From contig QIAA01000158.1 of NCBI GenBank assembly GCA_003224905.1, positions 1-40,390 on the forward strand: a DNA stretch of 40,390 nucleotides, written 5' to 3'. Source of the stretch: Acidobacteriota bacterium (GTDB taxonomy: Bacteria > Acidobacteriota > Terriglobia > Terriglobales > Acidobacteriaceae). Under the pieces are notes generated by a model that saw nothing but the letters and a program-made list of their open reading frames with translations, had not been told where the DNA came from and did not search any database. Shown here in pieces: positions 25,759 to 33,667 of this stretch (position 1 is its first letter; each line of letters opens with the position of its first letter). Made by a program: the position numbers and the translations under genes.

Positions 25759-26585
25759 TAGAACGTCAACGCGACCCAGTACACACCACTGGGATAGGTG
25801 GGAGTGCGGCCGTAACAGCTGCCAACGGCAAAGGCTCGAACACCGCGGTCTTCTATTACTCGCGGAGAGCTGGACGGCAGTTGCTCTGGGTGATTGCTCG
25901 TATAGCGAAGGACGTAACGGCTATCTTTCATGTTGTGCGAGAGAGGCGTCTTCAGCGAATTCGACTCTGCCATGGAACATGCCATCGATTGTGCCGCATC
26001 GGTGTTCAATCGCCGTAAACGTGGCAGCTTGTTCTGCCCGCGGGCTCGACTTACGGCATCTGCAATCATTTCAGCAGAAGCGCTCGCGGAGTAAGTGGGC
26101 CTTGCCTGCGCGAAATCCTGTGTGACATAGAGAACGTATCCCCGCCGCACCACGCCGAAGCCGGCCACATTGAATGCGGGGTTAAGCAGGTTTTCGCGGT
26201 GTGGCGGAGAAGTCATCAGACTGCGTTGAACTTGATCCAGGCTGGGCGCGAACGCCACGTTTTCCCCGCCGCGATCCAGATGCAGATTACTGTTTGCTGC
26301 CAGACGCTGGGCCAATGCGGGCTCTCCCGGTAACTGGTGCGAGAGCTTTTCGCGGGAAGCTTGAACGGCTGTGTGCGCCCGAGCGGCTTCGGTTAATCCC
26401 CCATCCATCTGCAGGGGAGAAAGCCCAGCCTGAGCGCGCGCCTGGTTAGCCATGCTCAGAAGCTGGCGTTCGGCCTGAGAATCGTACTTTACAGAAGTGG
26501 AGATCACAGCCGGATCAGCAGCGGTGGCAGGCGGAGTCAGGTTCAAGAAGAAAATAACCAGAGAAGCTGTAAGCGCGCGTGGCAT
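25755..26585 (-). CDS. secreted CAP-domain protein
   Basis: A 276-residue secreted protein; start at ATG 26585 places a signal peptide (MPRALTASLVIFFLNLTPPA) at the N-terminus. A bacterial CAP (SCP/PR-1/YkwD) domain spans about residues 40-170: LSMANQARAQAGLSPLQMD, HTAVQASREKLSH, GGENVAFAP and SPPHRENLLNPAFNVAGFG. The helix His and the motif residues GEN are in place. Another 100 residues follow, containing AVSRARGQNKLPRLRRLN and CSMAESNSL, which look like a second, half-size CAP-like unit. Such proteins are often cell-wall linked; function unknown. It converges with mqnE, sharing stop-codon bases. Confidence 0.85.
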   Translation of the reverse strand: MPRALTASLVIFFLNLTPPATAADPAVISTSVKYDSQAERQLLSMANQARAQAGLSPLQMDGGLTEAARAHTAVQASREKLSHQLPGEPALAQRLAANSNLHLDRGGENVAFAPSLDQVQRSLMTSPPHRENLLNPAFNVAGFGVVRRGYVLYVTQDFAQARPTYSASASAEMIADAVSRARGQNKLPRLRRLNTDAAQSMACSMAESNSLKTPLSHNMKDSRYVLRYTSNHPEQLPSSSPRVIEDRGVRAFAVGSCYGRTPTYPSGVYWVALTFY

Positions 26586-26687
26586 AAATTTGGCGCCGAA
26601 CTTGGCATCACTCCGGCACCTGATAAAGCAACAATTCCGCTTTGCTTCGCTCAGCCTAGCCCCTAGAATCACCGTGGACACCTTACG

Positions 26688-28013
26688 ATGGGGACGTTAC
26701 TGGTGGGCGTAGTTCCGCTTTTGGACCTGATACTTCTGATATTCGTTCTTGGACTGTTGTGGCACATCAAAAAAGCCTCGCAAGTCAATGAGGTGCTTCC
26801 ACTTGCCAGGGAAACGGCAATGCTTCGCGAATCCCTTTCCCAAAGGTTCACTGGCGCTACTGCCGATATGGCCATGCGGCTAGAGAGCACCAAGGGTGAC
26901 CTGCGCCAGGCGGTCGCGGATCGCCTGTCACAAGGTTTTGCACAAATCCAAAGTTCGGTCGAAGCTCAATTGGCCGGCGGACGGCGTGAGCAAACTGATG
27001 ACCTGCGCGAAGCGCGTACGGAAATGACCAACTCTCTCGCGCTGACCACCTCGCAGCTCAAAGCGGAGTTCGACAGCCTGAACCTGAAGACAGCGCAAAG
27101 CTTGGATGCCATCCGCGATCGCGTCGATGCCAAGCTGCTGGCCATCTCCGGCGAGGTACAGCAAAAGCTGGATCAGAACATCAAGGAAGGATTCGCGCAG
27201 TTCGAGCGGGTACAGCAGCACCTGAAAGCGGCAGAGGAGCAATTGCGCGAAGTGGGCGCGATAGGACAATCGATTAACGACCTGAATAACATGCTGAAGC
27301 TGCCGCATCTCCGCGGGCAGTTCGGCGAAGCCAGCCTGGAGAGGCTGCTGGCCGACTTTTTGCCGGCACACATGTTCGAAATCCAAGGCTCGCTACCGGA
27401 TGGCGGACGCGCCGATGCTGTCATTCAATTTCCGGATCGCCGGCTGCCGATTGATGCCAAGTTTCCCCGCGAGCAGGTGCTGGCGTTATTTGAAAGCAGC
27501 GACGAGGCTGAGATCGAAGATGCGCGCCACGAATTTGTTCGCGTGATGAAGGCCGAGACGAAGCGAATTAAAGCCTATATTCAGCCGGAACACGGAACCA
27601 CCGACATCGCTCTGATGTATTTGCCAAGCGAAACACTCTATATGGAAGCCATCCGCAACCGTGACCTGGCGGACTGGCTGAACCAGCAGCATGTGTTTCC
27701 GGTCTCACCAAACACGCTGTTGATGACTCTGCAAACCATCGCTCTGGTTCACAAGTGGTATGAAGTCGCAAGCCGTTTCGAAAAGAGCCGGCTGGAGCTG
27801 GCCAAAGCACAAAAGTCGTTCGATTACTTCCAGAACCAATTTGAAAACGTCGGCAAAAGCCTGAACAAAGCCCAGGAAGCCTTCGACACCGCACAAAAAC
27901 ATCTCAAGACCTATCGCGGCCGGGTCACCGCACTCAGCGGCCAGGAGCAGCTGGAGCTGGACGCAAAGAACGGCGCCGAGACTCTGCCGCTGGCGGATAA
28001 GGCGAGCGCCTGA
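26688..28013 (+). CDS. rmuC: RmuC-family DNA recombination protein
   Basis: A 441-residue protein with an N-terminal membrane helix (about residues 5-27) and long coiled coil (about 30-200). The RmuC nuclease-like domain follows: LRGQFGEASLERLLADFLP, then DAVIQFPDRRLPIDAKFP, ALMYLPSETLYMEAI, and PVSPNTLLMTLQTIA. The Asp-x-Lys in IDAKFP is the expected nuclease-site residue pair. E. coli RmuC limits inversions at short inverted repeats, and a nuclease activity is inferred from the fold. The family call is firm. It is divergent from the CAP gene with only about 100 bp between them. Confidence 0.92.
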   Translation: MGTLLVGVVPLLDLILLIFVLGLLWHIKKASQVNEVLPLARETAMLRESLSQRFTGATADMAMRLESTKGDLRQAVADRLSQGFAQIQSSVEAQLAGGRREQTDDLREARTEMTNSLALTTSQLKAEFDSLNLKTAQSLDAIRDRVDAKLLAISGEVQQKLDQNIKEGFAQFERVQQHLKAAEEQLREVGAIGQSINDLNNMLKLPHLRGQFGEASLERLLADFLPAHMFEIQGSLPDGGRADAVIQFPDRRLPIDAKFPREQVLALFESSDEAEIEDARHEFVRVMKAETKRIKAYIQPEHGTTDIALMYLPSETLYMEAIRNRDLADWLNQQHVFPVSPNTLLMTLQTIALVHKWYEVASRFEKSRLELAKAQKSFDYFQNQFENVGKSLNKAQEAFDTAQKHLKTYRGRVTALSGQEQLELDAKNGAETLPLADKASA

Positions 28014-28408
28014 AATTTCTCTCAAACTGAATTGCGCCTGGCTGTAGCTGACCGCCGCGAAAAACACTGATGAACTGCTGGTGCTTATTCGCCAAGGTTG
28101 ATCCTAAAAAGAGGTATCCCCCTTCCCCTCCTGATCTTTTGGAATCACTGATTTAGCGGGAGAACATGAGCAAAATCTTTGGAAAGAAAGAAGTTGCGGG
28201 CAAAATCTAGAAAACGTGAGACTTAGCGGCAACGAAATAGACTTCCAAATGAATCTACTACATACCTTTATGGGGCAAGTCGAGGAGTGAGGTCAAGGGA
28301 AATCGGTGGACCTGGGCCAGTGGCTAAAGGGCGGCGAGTGGGCCGGTCCTCGTAATAGGAAATTCCAGGTCTGGCAACGGCTAGACCCGGAGTACCCGAA
28401 GGAGCAGA
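28014..28408. other. intergenic region with degenerate 30-bp repeats
   Basis: About 395 bp between rmuC and the frameshifted PstS-like gene. It contains the repeat units listed separately and a pyrimidine-rich run near 28116 (TATCCCCCTTCCCCTCC). Small frames here lack ribosome binding sites and similarity. No terminator for rmuC was seen. Confidence 0.5.
28131..28230 (+). repeat. three degenerate 30-bp repeat units
   Basis: Unit A is 28131-28160, B is 28171-28200 and C is 28201-28230; A and B are separated by 10 bp, B and C are adjacent. B and C share CAAAATCT at the start; A and C share a TTAGCGG end and B ends TTGCGGG. Each unit is A/T-rich with a purine-rich middle. Similar intergenic repeats occur, from memory, in acidobacterial genomes, but I cannot check this. 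Confidence 0.55.
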
Positions 28409-28848
28409 TCAATGGGGTGGCGGCAGGACGGACAGGGGTTTCACTTTATCCCCGGGGACAACCCGACTTACGTATCCTAGCGCCCCTGGGGTGGAGGCAA
28501 CGAACTGCAGCAGCGCAGCTTCGGACTCGAAAGCGCGAGGCATGGCGCCCTGTCCGGTGAACACGGCTTTGCGCCAGGCGGTGCGAAACTGGTCAGGAGT
28601 CTCCTTAACATAATTCATCAGGAAGACCTCATGCGCAGGGCCACCCTTCAGAGTGACGGGTAAAACGTGGGAGCCGTCCGGAAGTTGCGAGCGCGCGCCA
28701 GTGTAAATGGCTCGTAAGTCCTCAGGGGTGATCACAGAAACCCGCATTTCCGGATTGGCGACTATTATCACATCCTGGGCTCGCGCCGCTCGAATGCAGC
28801 GAGAGTCAACAGGAGCAGCAGCCAACGAGTTTTGCCCAGGGTCCTCAT
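28409..28848 (-). CDS. PstS-like binding protein, probably frameshifted in its signal peptide
   Basis: A paralogue of the PstS-like protein at 22.6-23.1 kb. The mature part is intact in one frame (QDVIIVANPEMRVSVITPED, then DLRAIYTGARSQLPDG, AVFTGQGAMP and GALGYVS). The natural start, ATG 28848 overlapping the porin stop as TAATG, begins a signal peptide (MRTLGKTRWLLLLLTLAA) in a different frame that hits TGA at 28768. Adding one base near 28793 would join them into LAA-x-RAARA/QDV, a signal peptide with an AxA cleavage site. So it is either a recent pseudogene, a sequence error, or a programmed -1 shift. The mature frame alone is open from a TTG at 28825. Partner of the porin directly upstream. 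Confidence 0.7.
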
Positions 28849-29981
28849 TAGAAACTGAACCCGATCCTGGCGGCCAACATATTCGACCTTGGCTTCAGAC
28901 CGCCCGGATTTGTGCTGGTGTAGTAGCCGAGTGCGGTTCCGTGGAGGAAGTGGCCTTCCAGCTTGGCGTAAAAATAATCGTTGAAATTCCAGCGACCTGA
29001 CAGATCCCAGTCCTTTGAGTAATTGTTAGGCAAGGAAGAGTCTGCCGCCGCGTTGATGTAATGACTGTAATAGCTGCCCAACTGAAGCCGCTTCGAAATG
29101 TCATAGCTGCCCATGACGTACCAGACATGCTGATCCGCCGGGGAATGGATGACGGTTTGCCCAATGATTATCGTCGGATTGATCGGCTCCCTGCGGTATT
29201 CGACCGCGGCATAATATTTTTTATGGTTGAATTGCACGTAGTGGGATGTAATGACAACGGGCGGGACGTGTAACCTTCCTGCGGGCGCCGTCCCATCTAC
29301 TGCCTGCACGCGGGCACTCGATCCCATGGTGAACGCATTCCAAGGGGCTACCCAGCGCAGATCGCCACCGTAGGTCCGGCCACCCGGCGGATTCGTGAAC
29401 ACCAGGCCCAGATCAGCAAGCTGCTTGACGTATCCGCCGGTCGAGTCGAGGTTAGCCTGCCCCGCAAATGCGCGGTACTGCATGTCTCCCCTTCGCCCAC
29501 CTAGCCGCAGATCGCCATAGACCTCGCCGCCCAGATGCGATAGGAGAAAACTCTTATTGTCGATCGGGTACATGGACTGTGGAAGCAGTGTCCAGAGGTA
29601 GACTGCGTCCACATCCTGTGAGTCATTGAATAAGCCGGTCACGGTCTTTACCTTGCCTGCGCGAAAGCCGAGATGGTCGTTGACCCTGTAGTCGCCCGAG
29701 GCCCAATCCACTTGAATATTCGGCCCGCCCAAGTCTCCAAGCTGGTACATGTGCAACTGAATTCCCACTCGCAAGTGATCGCTCAGGGAGTCAACCAAGC
29801 TGACTCCGCCATCGGTCCACTGCAAACTTCCCTGGCTGGATCTCATCGACAGGTAATTATTATTGGAAGTGAACAGGAAGCCCTGCGTCGCGAAGCCGTG
29901 AATCTGAATGCCTTCCAGATCCTGCGCACATAGGCTGCTTACGAGGCAAAGAACAACAAGCAAGTGTGTGCGCGAAAGCAT
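28848..29981 (-). CDS. outer-membrane beta-barrel protein
   Basis: A 377-residue protein with a signal peptide (MLSRTHLLVVLCLVSSLCAQ) and a barrel-like body with many alternating aromatic residues, ending in Phe (ARIGFSF). The start QIHGFATQGFLFTS is common in acidobacterial porin-like proteins. There is no coiled coil, unlike the porin at 23.1 kb. It is followed by the PstS-like gene with overlapping stop and start codons, repeating the porin-plus-binding-protein pairing seen there. Solute unknown; the two porins are not close copies. Confidence 0.75.
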   Translation of the reverse strand: MLSRTHLLVVLCLVSSLCAQDLEGIQIHGFATQGFLFTSNNNYLSMRSSQGSLQWTDGGVSLVDSLSDHLRVGIQLHMYQLGDLGGPNIQVDWASGDYRVNDHLGFRAGKVKTVTGLFNDSQDVDAVYLWTLLPQSMYPIDNKSFLLSHLGGEVYGDLRLGGRRGDMQYRAFAGQANLDSTGGYVKQLADLGLVFTNPPGGRTYGGDLRWVAPWNAFTMGSSARVQAVDGTAPAGRLHVPPVVITSHYVQFNHKKYYAAVEYRREPINPTIIIGQTVIHSPADQHVWYVMGSYDISKRLQLGSYYSHYINAAADSSLPNNYSKDWDLSGRWNFNDYFYAKLEGHFLHGTALGYYTSTNPGGLKPRSNMLAARIGFSF

Positions 29982-30376
29982 GGTGCTCCTCAGGGATACT
30001 GTGAATATCGGCAGGGTGGGCGCAAGCTTCAGTTACAGTTGTTGCAAGTACGCATTCGCCAGCCCTCGTAGTTGCGATTGCCGATCGGCACGTTCGTCGC
30101 CTCGGACTTGTTGCGAAATGGAAAATCAGTGAGAGGTGGAAGACGGTCCGTGGAAGTTTGGGGTACGGGGTGTCCGTCCCGTCCCTTCGCACAGAACGCG
30201 ACAGACTGGGGCACACCAGCGCTGCGGGGCTTCAGGCAGCCCGATCCAATGGTATTGGATCGAGCATGAATCCCGTACGGGCGGAAAAGGAAGGGTAATC
30301 TGACGGGAACGCGGTAAGGTGCGCGCGCACCGGATTCTCGACAGAAAATCTTAATGCTGGCCGTCTAGAGCGTAGG
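29982..30376. other. intergenic region with hairpins, no gene seen
   Basis: About 395 bp upstream of the porin and downstream of the Hfq-like gene. It holds a hairpin (GATCCAAT at 30243-30250 and ATTGGATC at 30254-30261, loop GGT) and a perfect 14-bp palindrome GGTGCGCGCGCACC at 30318-30331. No frame here has convincing coding signs. The palindrome lies 46 bp downstream of the Hfq-like stop and could help end its transcript, but it has no T-run. Confidence 0.4.
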
Positions 30377-30808
30377 CTACTTCCTGATGTTCTCGCCTTC
30401 CTTATACATGTATTTGATCGCAGGCTTGTAGATCATCAGATTGGGGCCGCTGCTGCGGTTTACTTTGAGGCAGGCGCGGTCATACCATTCAATGACGCCG
30501 TGGACTTCTTCTCCGTCGCGCAACACGAGTACCATCGGGGTTCTCGACTGCATCTGTTTCTGATAATAAAAATTCTCGGCGTTGGTCTGGTCCGGCGGGT
30601 TAGGTTTTCTGCCGCCGCCCGAACGGTCATTACGACCGCCGTTACGGTCCCCTCGTTCCGGACGCTCGCGGCGTTCTCCCATGGGCGCTGCTGAGTGATT
30701 GTGATTGTGATCGTTGCGATTGAGAAAAGGGCGGATCAGTTTACGGTTTGCAAAGCCATCCCGTTCCTGCGGCCGCTCGGTTGGAATGGAATCGGTTGCA
30801 TCTTTCAT
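30377..30808 (-). CDS. Hfq-like Sm-fold RNA chaperone with long disordered N-terminus
   Basis: A 143-residue protein. Residues 77-137 look like an Hfq/Sm domain: [18 protein letters not shown] helix, then a [16 protein letters not shown]m1 strand set and an Sm2-type end [11 protein letters not shown] in place of the Y-K-H-A of classical Hfq. Residues 1-75 are basic, low-complexity and Asn/His/Gly/Arg-rich (for example [20 protein letters not shown]), unlike E. coli Hfq, whose disordered part is C-terminal. GAGG lies 7 nt before the ATG. It is downstream of holB (153-nt gap) on the same strand. It may be the cell's Hfq or a divergent relative; the symbol is withheld for this reason. Confidence 0.8.
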   Translation of the reverse strand: MKDATDSIPTERPQERDGFANRKLIRPFLNRNDHNHNHSAAPMGERRERPERGDRNGGRNDRSGGGRKPNPPDQTNAENFYYQKQMQSRTPMVLVLRDGEEVHGVIEWYDRACLKVNRSSGPNLMIYKPAIKYMYKEGENIRK

Positions 30809-30961
30809 GGCGCTACCTCATTTTCGCGGGCCACAACACGCGCTGCTGGAATGTGGGTACGATTAAGGCGTGAATTGCACATACCCTAGCACATGAGTCC
30901 ATTTCTGACAACGCCAAGTTGCGCCTGTCCAATCACTTTGGGGATTGGTCCGCTGACTGAA

Positions 30962-32056
30962 TCATCTTTCCATGGCGGCGGCAAAGGCATCGAGCGAGAG
31001 GGAGCGCAGCAGGTTACGCCTCATGCCACGTTCGACATCGCCCAGACCCTCCGCTGCTTTGGCGATCCATGCCAGATCAGCCGACTCGGCCAGTTTGTTT
31101 AACTCGGCAGCGATGTCGGTGTTGCGGACAAGTTCGGGCGTACCGGAATTAAGGAACATGAGGTCCTGCAAAAGGGAGTACATGGTGCTGAGGAGCGTGT
31201 CCATTCTTTCTCTGCCCTCGGCTCCAGGCCGGATTGTTTCCGTGACTTTGAAAAGCTCGCTGTGATCTGCTGCGAGCAGAGCCGAGCGGAGGATTGTGAG
31301 CGCCTGGGCACGAGCAGCGGTATAGCCGGGTAGATCAAAATTGCGTGCACGGCCTACTGCTCCTTGCGCCAGGCGGGCAACAAGGGCTCGCTGCCTGGCA
31401 TTCCACTCGGGGCGATGTTTTGCGAGATATTTCTCGATCTCTGGGGGACTTAGAGCAGCGAGTGGAATCACGATGGAACGCGAGCGAATAGTGGATAACA
31501 GTTCACCGGCATTCTCAGTCAAAATAAAGATGGTGGCGAACTCAGGCGGTTCCTCCAGCACTTTCAACAGGGAATTGGCTGCTTCTCTCATGAAAGCAGA
31601 AGCGGTAAAGATATAGACGCGCTCTCTGGCGTCTGCGGGGCGAAAGTAGATCGTTCCGATCACCCGGCGCACCTGATCGACTTTGATCATCATCTGCGGC
31701 GGATCGGGTGGGATGACCAGCACGTCTGGGTGCGTCTGCACGAAGATGCGCGTTTCCTTCTTGTCAGTTTCGCGCAGGGCTTCTCGCGCTTCGACCGCTT
31801 CGGTGCAGCGTGAGGGCAAATCCAGCGCCTCGCTTATACGGAGGCAGTTAGAGCACTTTCCGCAGAAATCGGGCAAGCCCGCGATTATCGGCGAAGTCAG
31901 GCAGTTCATGGCCTGGGCGAGCATCAACGAGAGTGTGTATTTGCCCGAACCTGCCGGCCCGGCGAGGATCACGGCATGGGGAAAGCGGTTGCGCGCCAGC
32001 ATGTCACGCAGGCGCCGGACAACATCTTCGTTACCGTGAAAATCGGAGAAGCCCAT
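30962..32056 (-). CDS. holB: DNA polymerase III delta-prime subunit
   Basis: A 364-residue AAA+ protein of the clamp loader, which opens the beta clamp and loads it on primed DNA. The P-loop is GPAGSGKYT (residues 33-41). Four cysteines C52, C65, C68 and C71 form the zinc-binding motif. LLKVLEEPP (near residue 160) is the usual sensor-side helix. Compared with E. coli (334 aa) it is slightly longer, with a polar segment after the zinc site. It starts 9 nt after the tmk stop and shares a probable operon with it, a common pairing. GAGAAG precedes the ATG. Confidence 0.93.
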   Translation of the reverse strand: MGFSDFHGNEDVVRRLRDMLARNRFPHAVILAGPAGSGKYTLSLMLAQAMNCLTSPIIAGLPDFCGKCSNCLRISEALDLPSRCTEAVEAREALRETDKKETRIFVQTHPDVLVIPPDPPQMMIKVDQVRRVIGTIYFRPADARERVYIFTASAFMREAANSLLKVLEEPPEFATIFILTENAGELLSTIRSRSIVIPLAALSPPEIEKYLAKHRPEWNARQRALVARLAQGAVGRARNFDLPGYTAARAQALTILRSALLAADHSELFKVTETIRPGAEGRERMDTLLSTMYSLLQDLMFLNSGTPELVRNTDIAAELNKLAESADLAWIAKAAEGLGDVERGMRRNLLRSLSLDAFAAAMER

Positions 32057-32065
32057 GAGTTCTTC

Positions 32066-32773
32066 TCAGGTCGTATTCGCCGCCAATTTCAGTTTACGTT
32101 GAACGACCTGAATTATCTGCTGGTGAGTTGCTTCGGCCGGGCCGCGGGCGTCCACCACTACAACCCGGTGAGGCTCGCGCGCGGCGATGACTAAATAGGC
32201 ATTTCGCACCCGCTCGAAAAAGGCACGGTTCTCCTGCTCAAAGCGGTTTTCGTCATTGGGTGTGCCGCTCGGTGTTGCGCGGCTTCGGTTACGCCTCCGA
32301 GCGCGTTCCACGCTTGCAGTTGCGTCCGAGTCCATCAGAATTGTGAGAGAAGGCTGCAAGTCACCACACAGAATCCTGTGCAGAGCCAGAACTGGATCAC
32401 TACCCAGCTTGCGCCCTCCCCCCTGGTAAGCTTCGGTGGAATCCGTAAAGCGATCGCACAGCACAATCCTCCCCTCAGCTAGTGCTGGCTGGATGACTGA
32501 ACTAATATGCTGCGCCCGGGCGGCGAACATGAGCGCCAGTTCGGCCATTGGAGAAAGGCCATGGGTGGAGCTGTCGAGGAGCACTTGACGGATTTTTTCT
32601 CCGGTGGGTGTGCCGCCAGGTTCGCGTGTCACGAGTACAGGCACGGACTGCTGGATAAGAACGGCGGCAAGCCGCTCGATCTGCGTGCTTTTACCGCAGC
32701 CATCCAGGCCTTCAAAGGTGATCAGATTGCCGCGATCAGAGTGGGGAGGCACGGGAAAATCATAGCCTAGCAA
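32066..32773 (-). CDS. tmk: thymidylate kinase
   Basis: A 235-residue kinase that phosphorylates dTMP to dTDP. The P-loop is GLDGCGKST (about residues 22-30), the DR motif is VLCDRFTDSTEAYQGGG, and the TREPGGTPTGEKIR segment is typical. An insertion of basic residues (RARRRNRSRATPSG) lies in the lid region. The start is unclear: the frame opens at TTG 32773, and a GTG at 32752 would make a protein of more usual length, but neither has a good ribosome binding site. It precedes holB (9-nt gap) and follows a PIG-L deacetylase gene. Confidence 0.93.
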   Translation of the reverse strand: MLGYDFPVPPHSDRGNLITFEGLDGCGKSTQIERLAAVLIQQSVPVLVTREPGGTPTGEKIRQVLLDSSTHGLSPMAELALMFAARAQHISSVIQPALAEGRIVLCDRFTDSTEAYQGGGRKLGSDPVLALHRILCGDLQPSLTILMDSDATASVERARRRNRSRATPSGTPNDENRFEQENRAFFERVRNAYLVIAAREPHRVVVVDARGPAEATHQQIIQVVQRKLKLAANTT

Positions 32774-32821
32774 TTAGTCGTTTGGCACTCGACAGTCAGC
32801 TAGCTTTAGTTTTTGTAGCTG

Positions 32822-33565
32822 CTAGGCTCCACTCACGCCTTGAAACAGATCCGTTTCCCTATTCATTGGCACGGAGTTCAGGCTAGCCTCCAGGTGAAAC
32901 AGCTCTTTTTTCTCCCGCTTGCGCACGTGATCTTCGAAAATCGGCCATAGCGGCGATTGCGACTTGTGCGCTCTGAAAGCAGCGATCTTTGTCTCCAGAT
33001 ATTCCCCAATCTCGATGACTGTGGTCGGCGGCGACGCTGTGACGGGCTGGCGGCCGGGGAGGTTGAAATTCGCGGTGGCGTGATACAGCTTTTGAGTCCG
33101 ATGCGGCGTAATCTGACCGTGCAGTTGCTCGGTAAAGCGATTGCTGTGTCCGGCCCAGTGAAACGCGAGATTCGTGAACACAGACGCCATGGCGTGATCG
33201 GTGTGGGCGGTGACGCCTCCGTCTGGGCCGAAGGTGAGCATGACGTCAGGACGGAACTGTCGGATGTGAAGAACCAAAGCACAGACTACACGGTAGAGAT
33301 CCTGGCGATGCAGGTGTCCATCGGGATAGTCGAGCACAACGCCACGCGACACCTTGAGTATTTCGCATGAAGCGGCGAATTCCTGTCTGCGGATTAAGGC
33401 TAATTCCTGATCGCTCCGCGCGCCGCCACGATGTGTGGCTGCCTGGCCGGGAGTAAGGCATAGAACACAGGTCTCCACGCCGCGATCATGATACAGACAT
33501 AACGAGCCGCCGAAGTTCCCGGCTTCATCATCCGGATGCGCGGTAATGACCAGCATGCGGAGCAT
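32822..33565 (-). CDS. PIG-L family deacetylase (N-acetylglucosaminyl-type)
   Basis: A 247-residue zinc-dependent deacetylase of the LmbE/PIG-L family. The AHPDDE motif is at residues 9-14, and H121-T-D-H124 is the second metal/catalytic motif (GVTAHTDHAM). Relatives deacetylate N-acetylglucosamine-linked intermediates in bacillithiol or mycothiol synthesis (BshB, MshB) or glycolipids. Which one acts here is not shown: no bshA or bshC gene is in the window. It is divergent from the radical SAM gene and upstream of tmk with a 48-nt gap. Confidence 0.88.
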   Translation of the reverse strand: MLRMLVITAHPDDEAGNFGGSLCLYHDRGVETCVLCLTPGQAATHRGGARSDQELALIRRQEFAASCEILKVSRGVVLDYPDGHLHRQDLYRVVCALVLHIRQFRPDVMLTFGPDGGVTAHTDHAMASVFTNLAFHWAGHSNRFTEQLHGQITPHRTQKLYHATANFNLPGRQPVTASPPTTVIEIGEYLETKIAAFRAHKSQSPLWPIFEDHVRKREKKELFHLEASLNSVPMNRETDLFQGVSGA

Positions 33566-33667
33566 GATTGGATTTTATCTTGCGGGTCCACATGGTGCGC
33601 GAGAGACTAGAATGTTTCGGGTCATTCCGATCCAGGTTACTGTGGTCAAGAGGCGGAGCAGCGATTC

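Noticed and set aside
28131..28230. CRISPR array
   Set aside because: The units are degenerate, two are directly adjacent with no spacer, and no cas gene is in the window.
28306..28560. Plus-strand frame of 84 codons near the repeats
   Set aside because: It runs into the minus-strand PstS-like gene, has no ribosome binding site and no known domain.
30072..30269. Plus- and minus-strand frames in the gap below the Hfq-like gene
   Set aside because: Neither has a start signal or homology; one ends in an Arg-Cys-Asn-rich stretch that could be chance.
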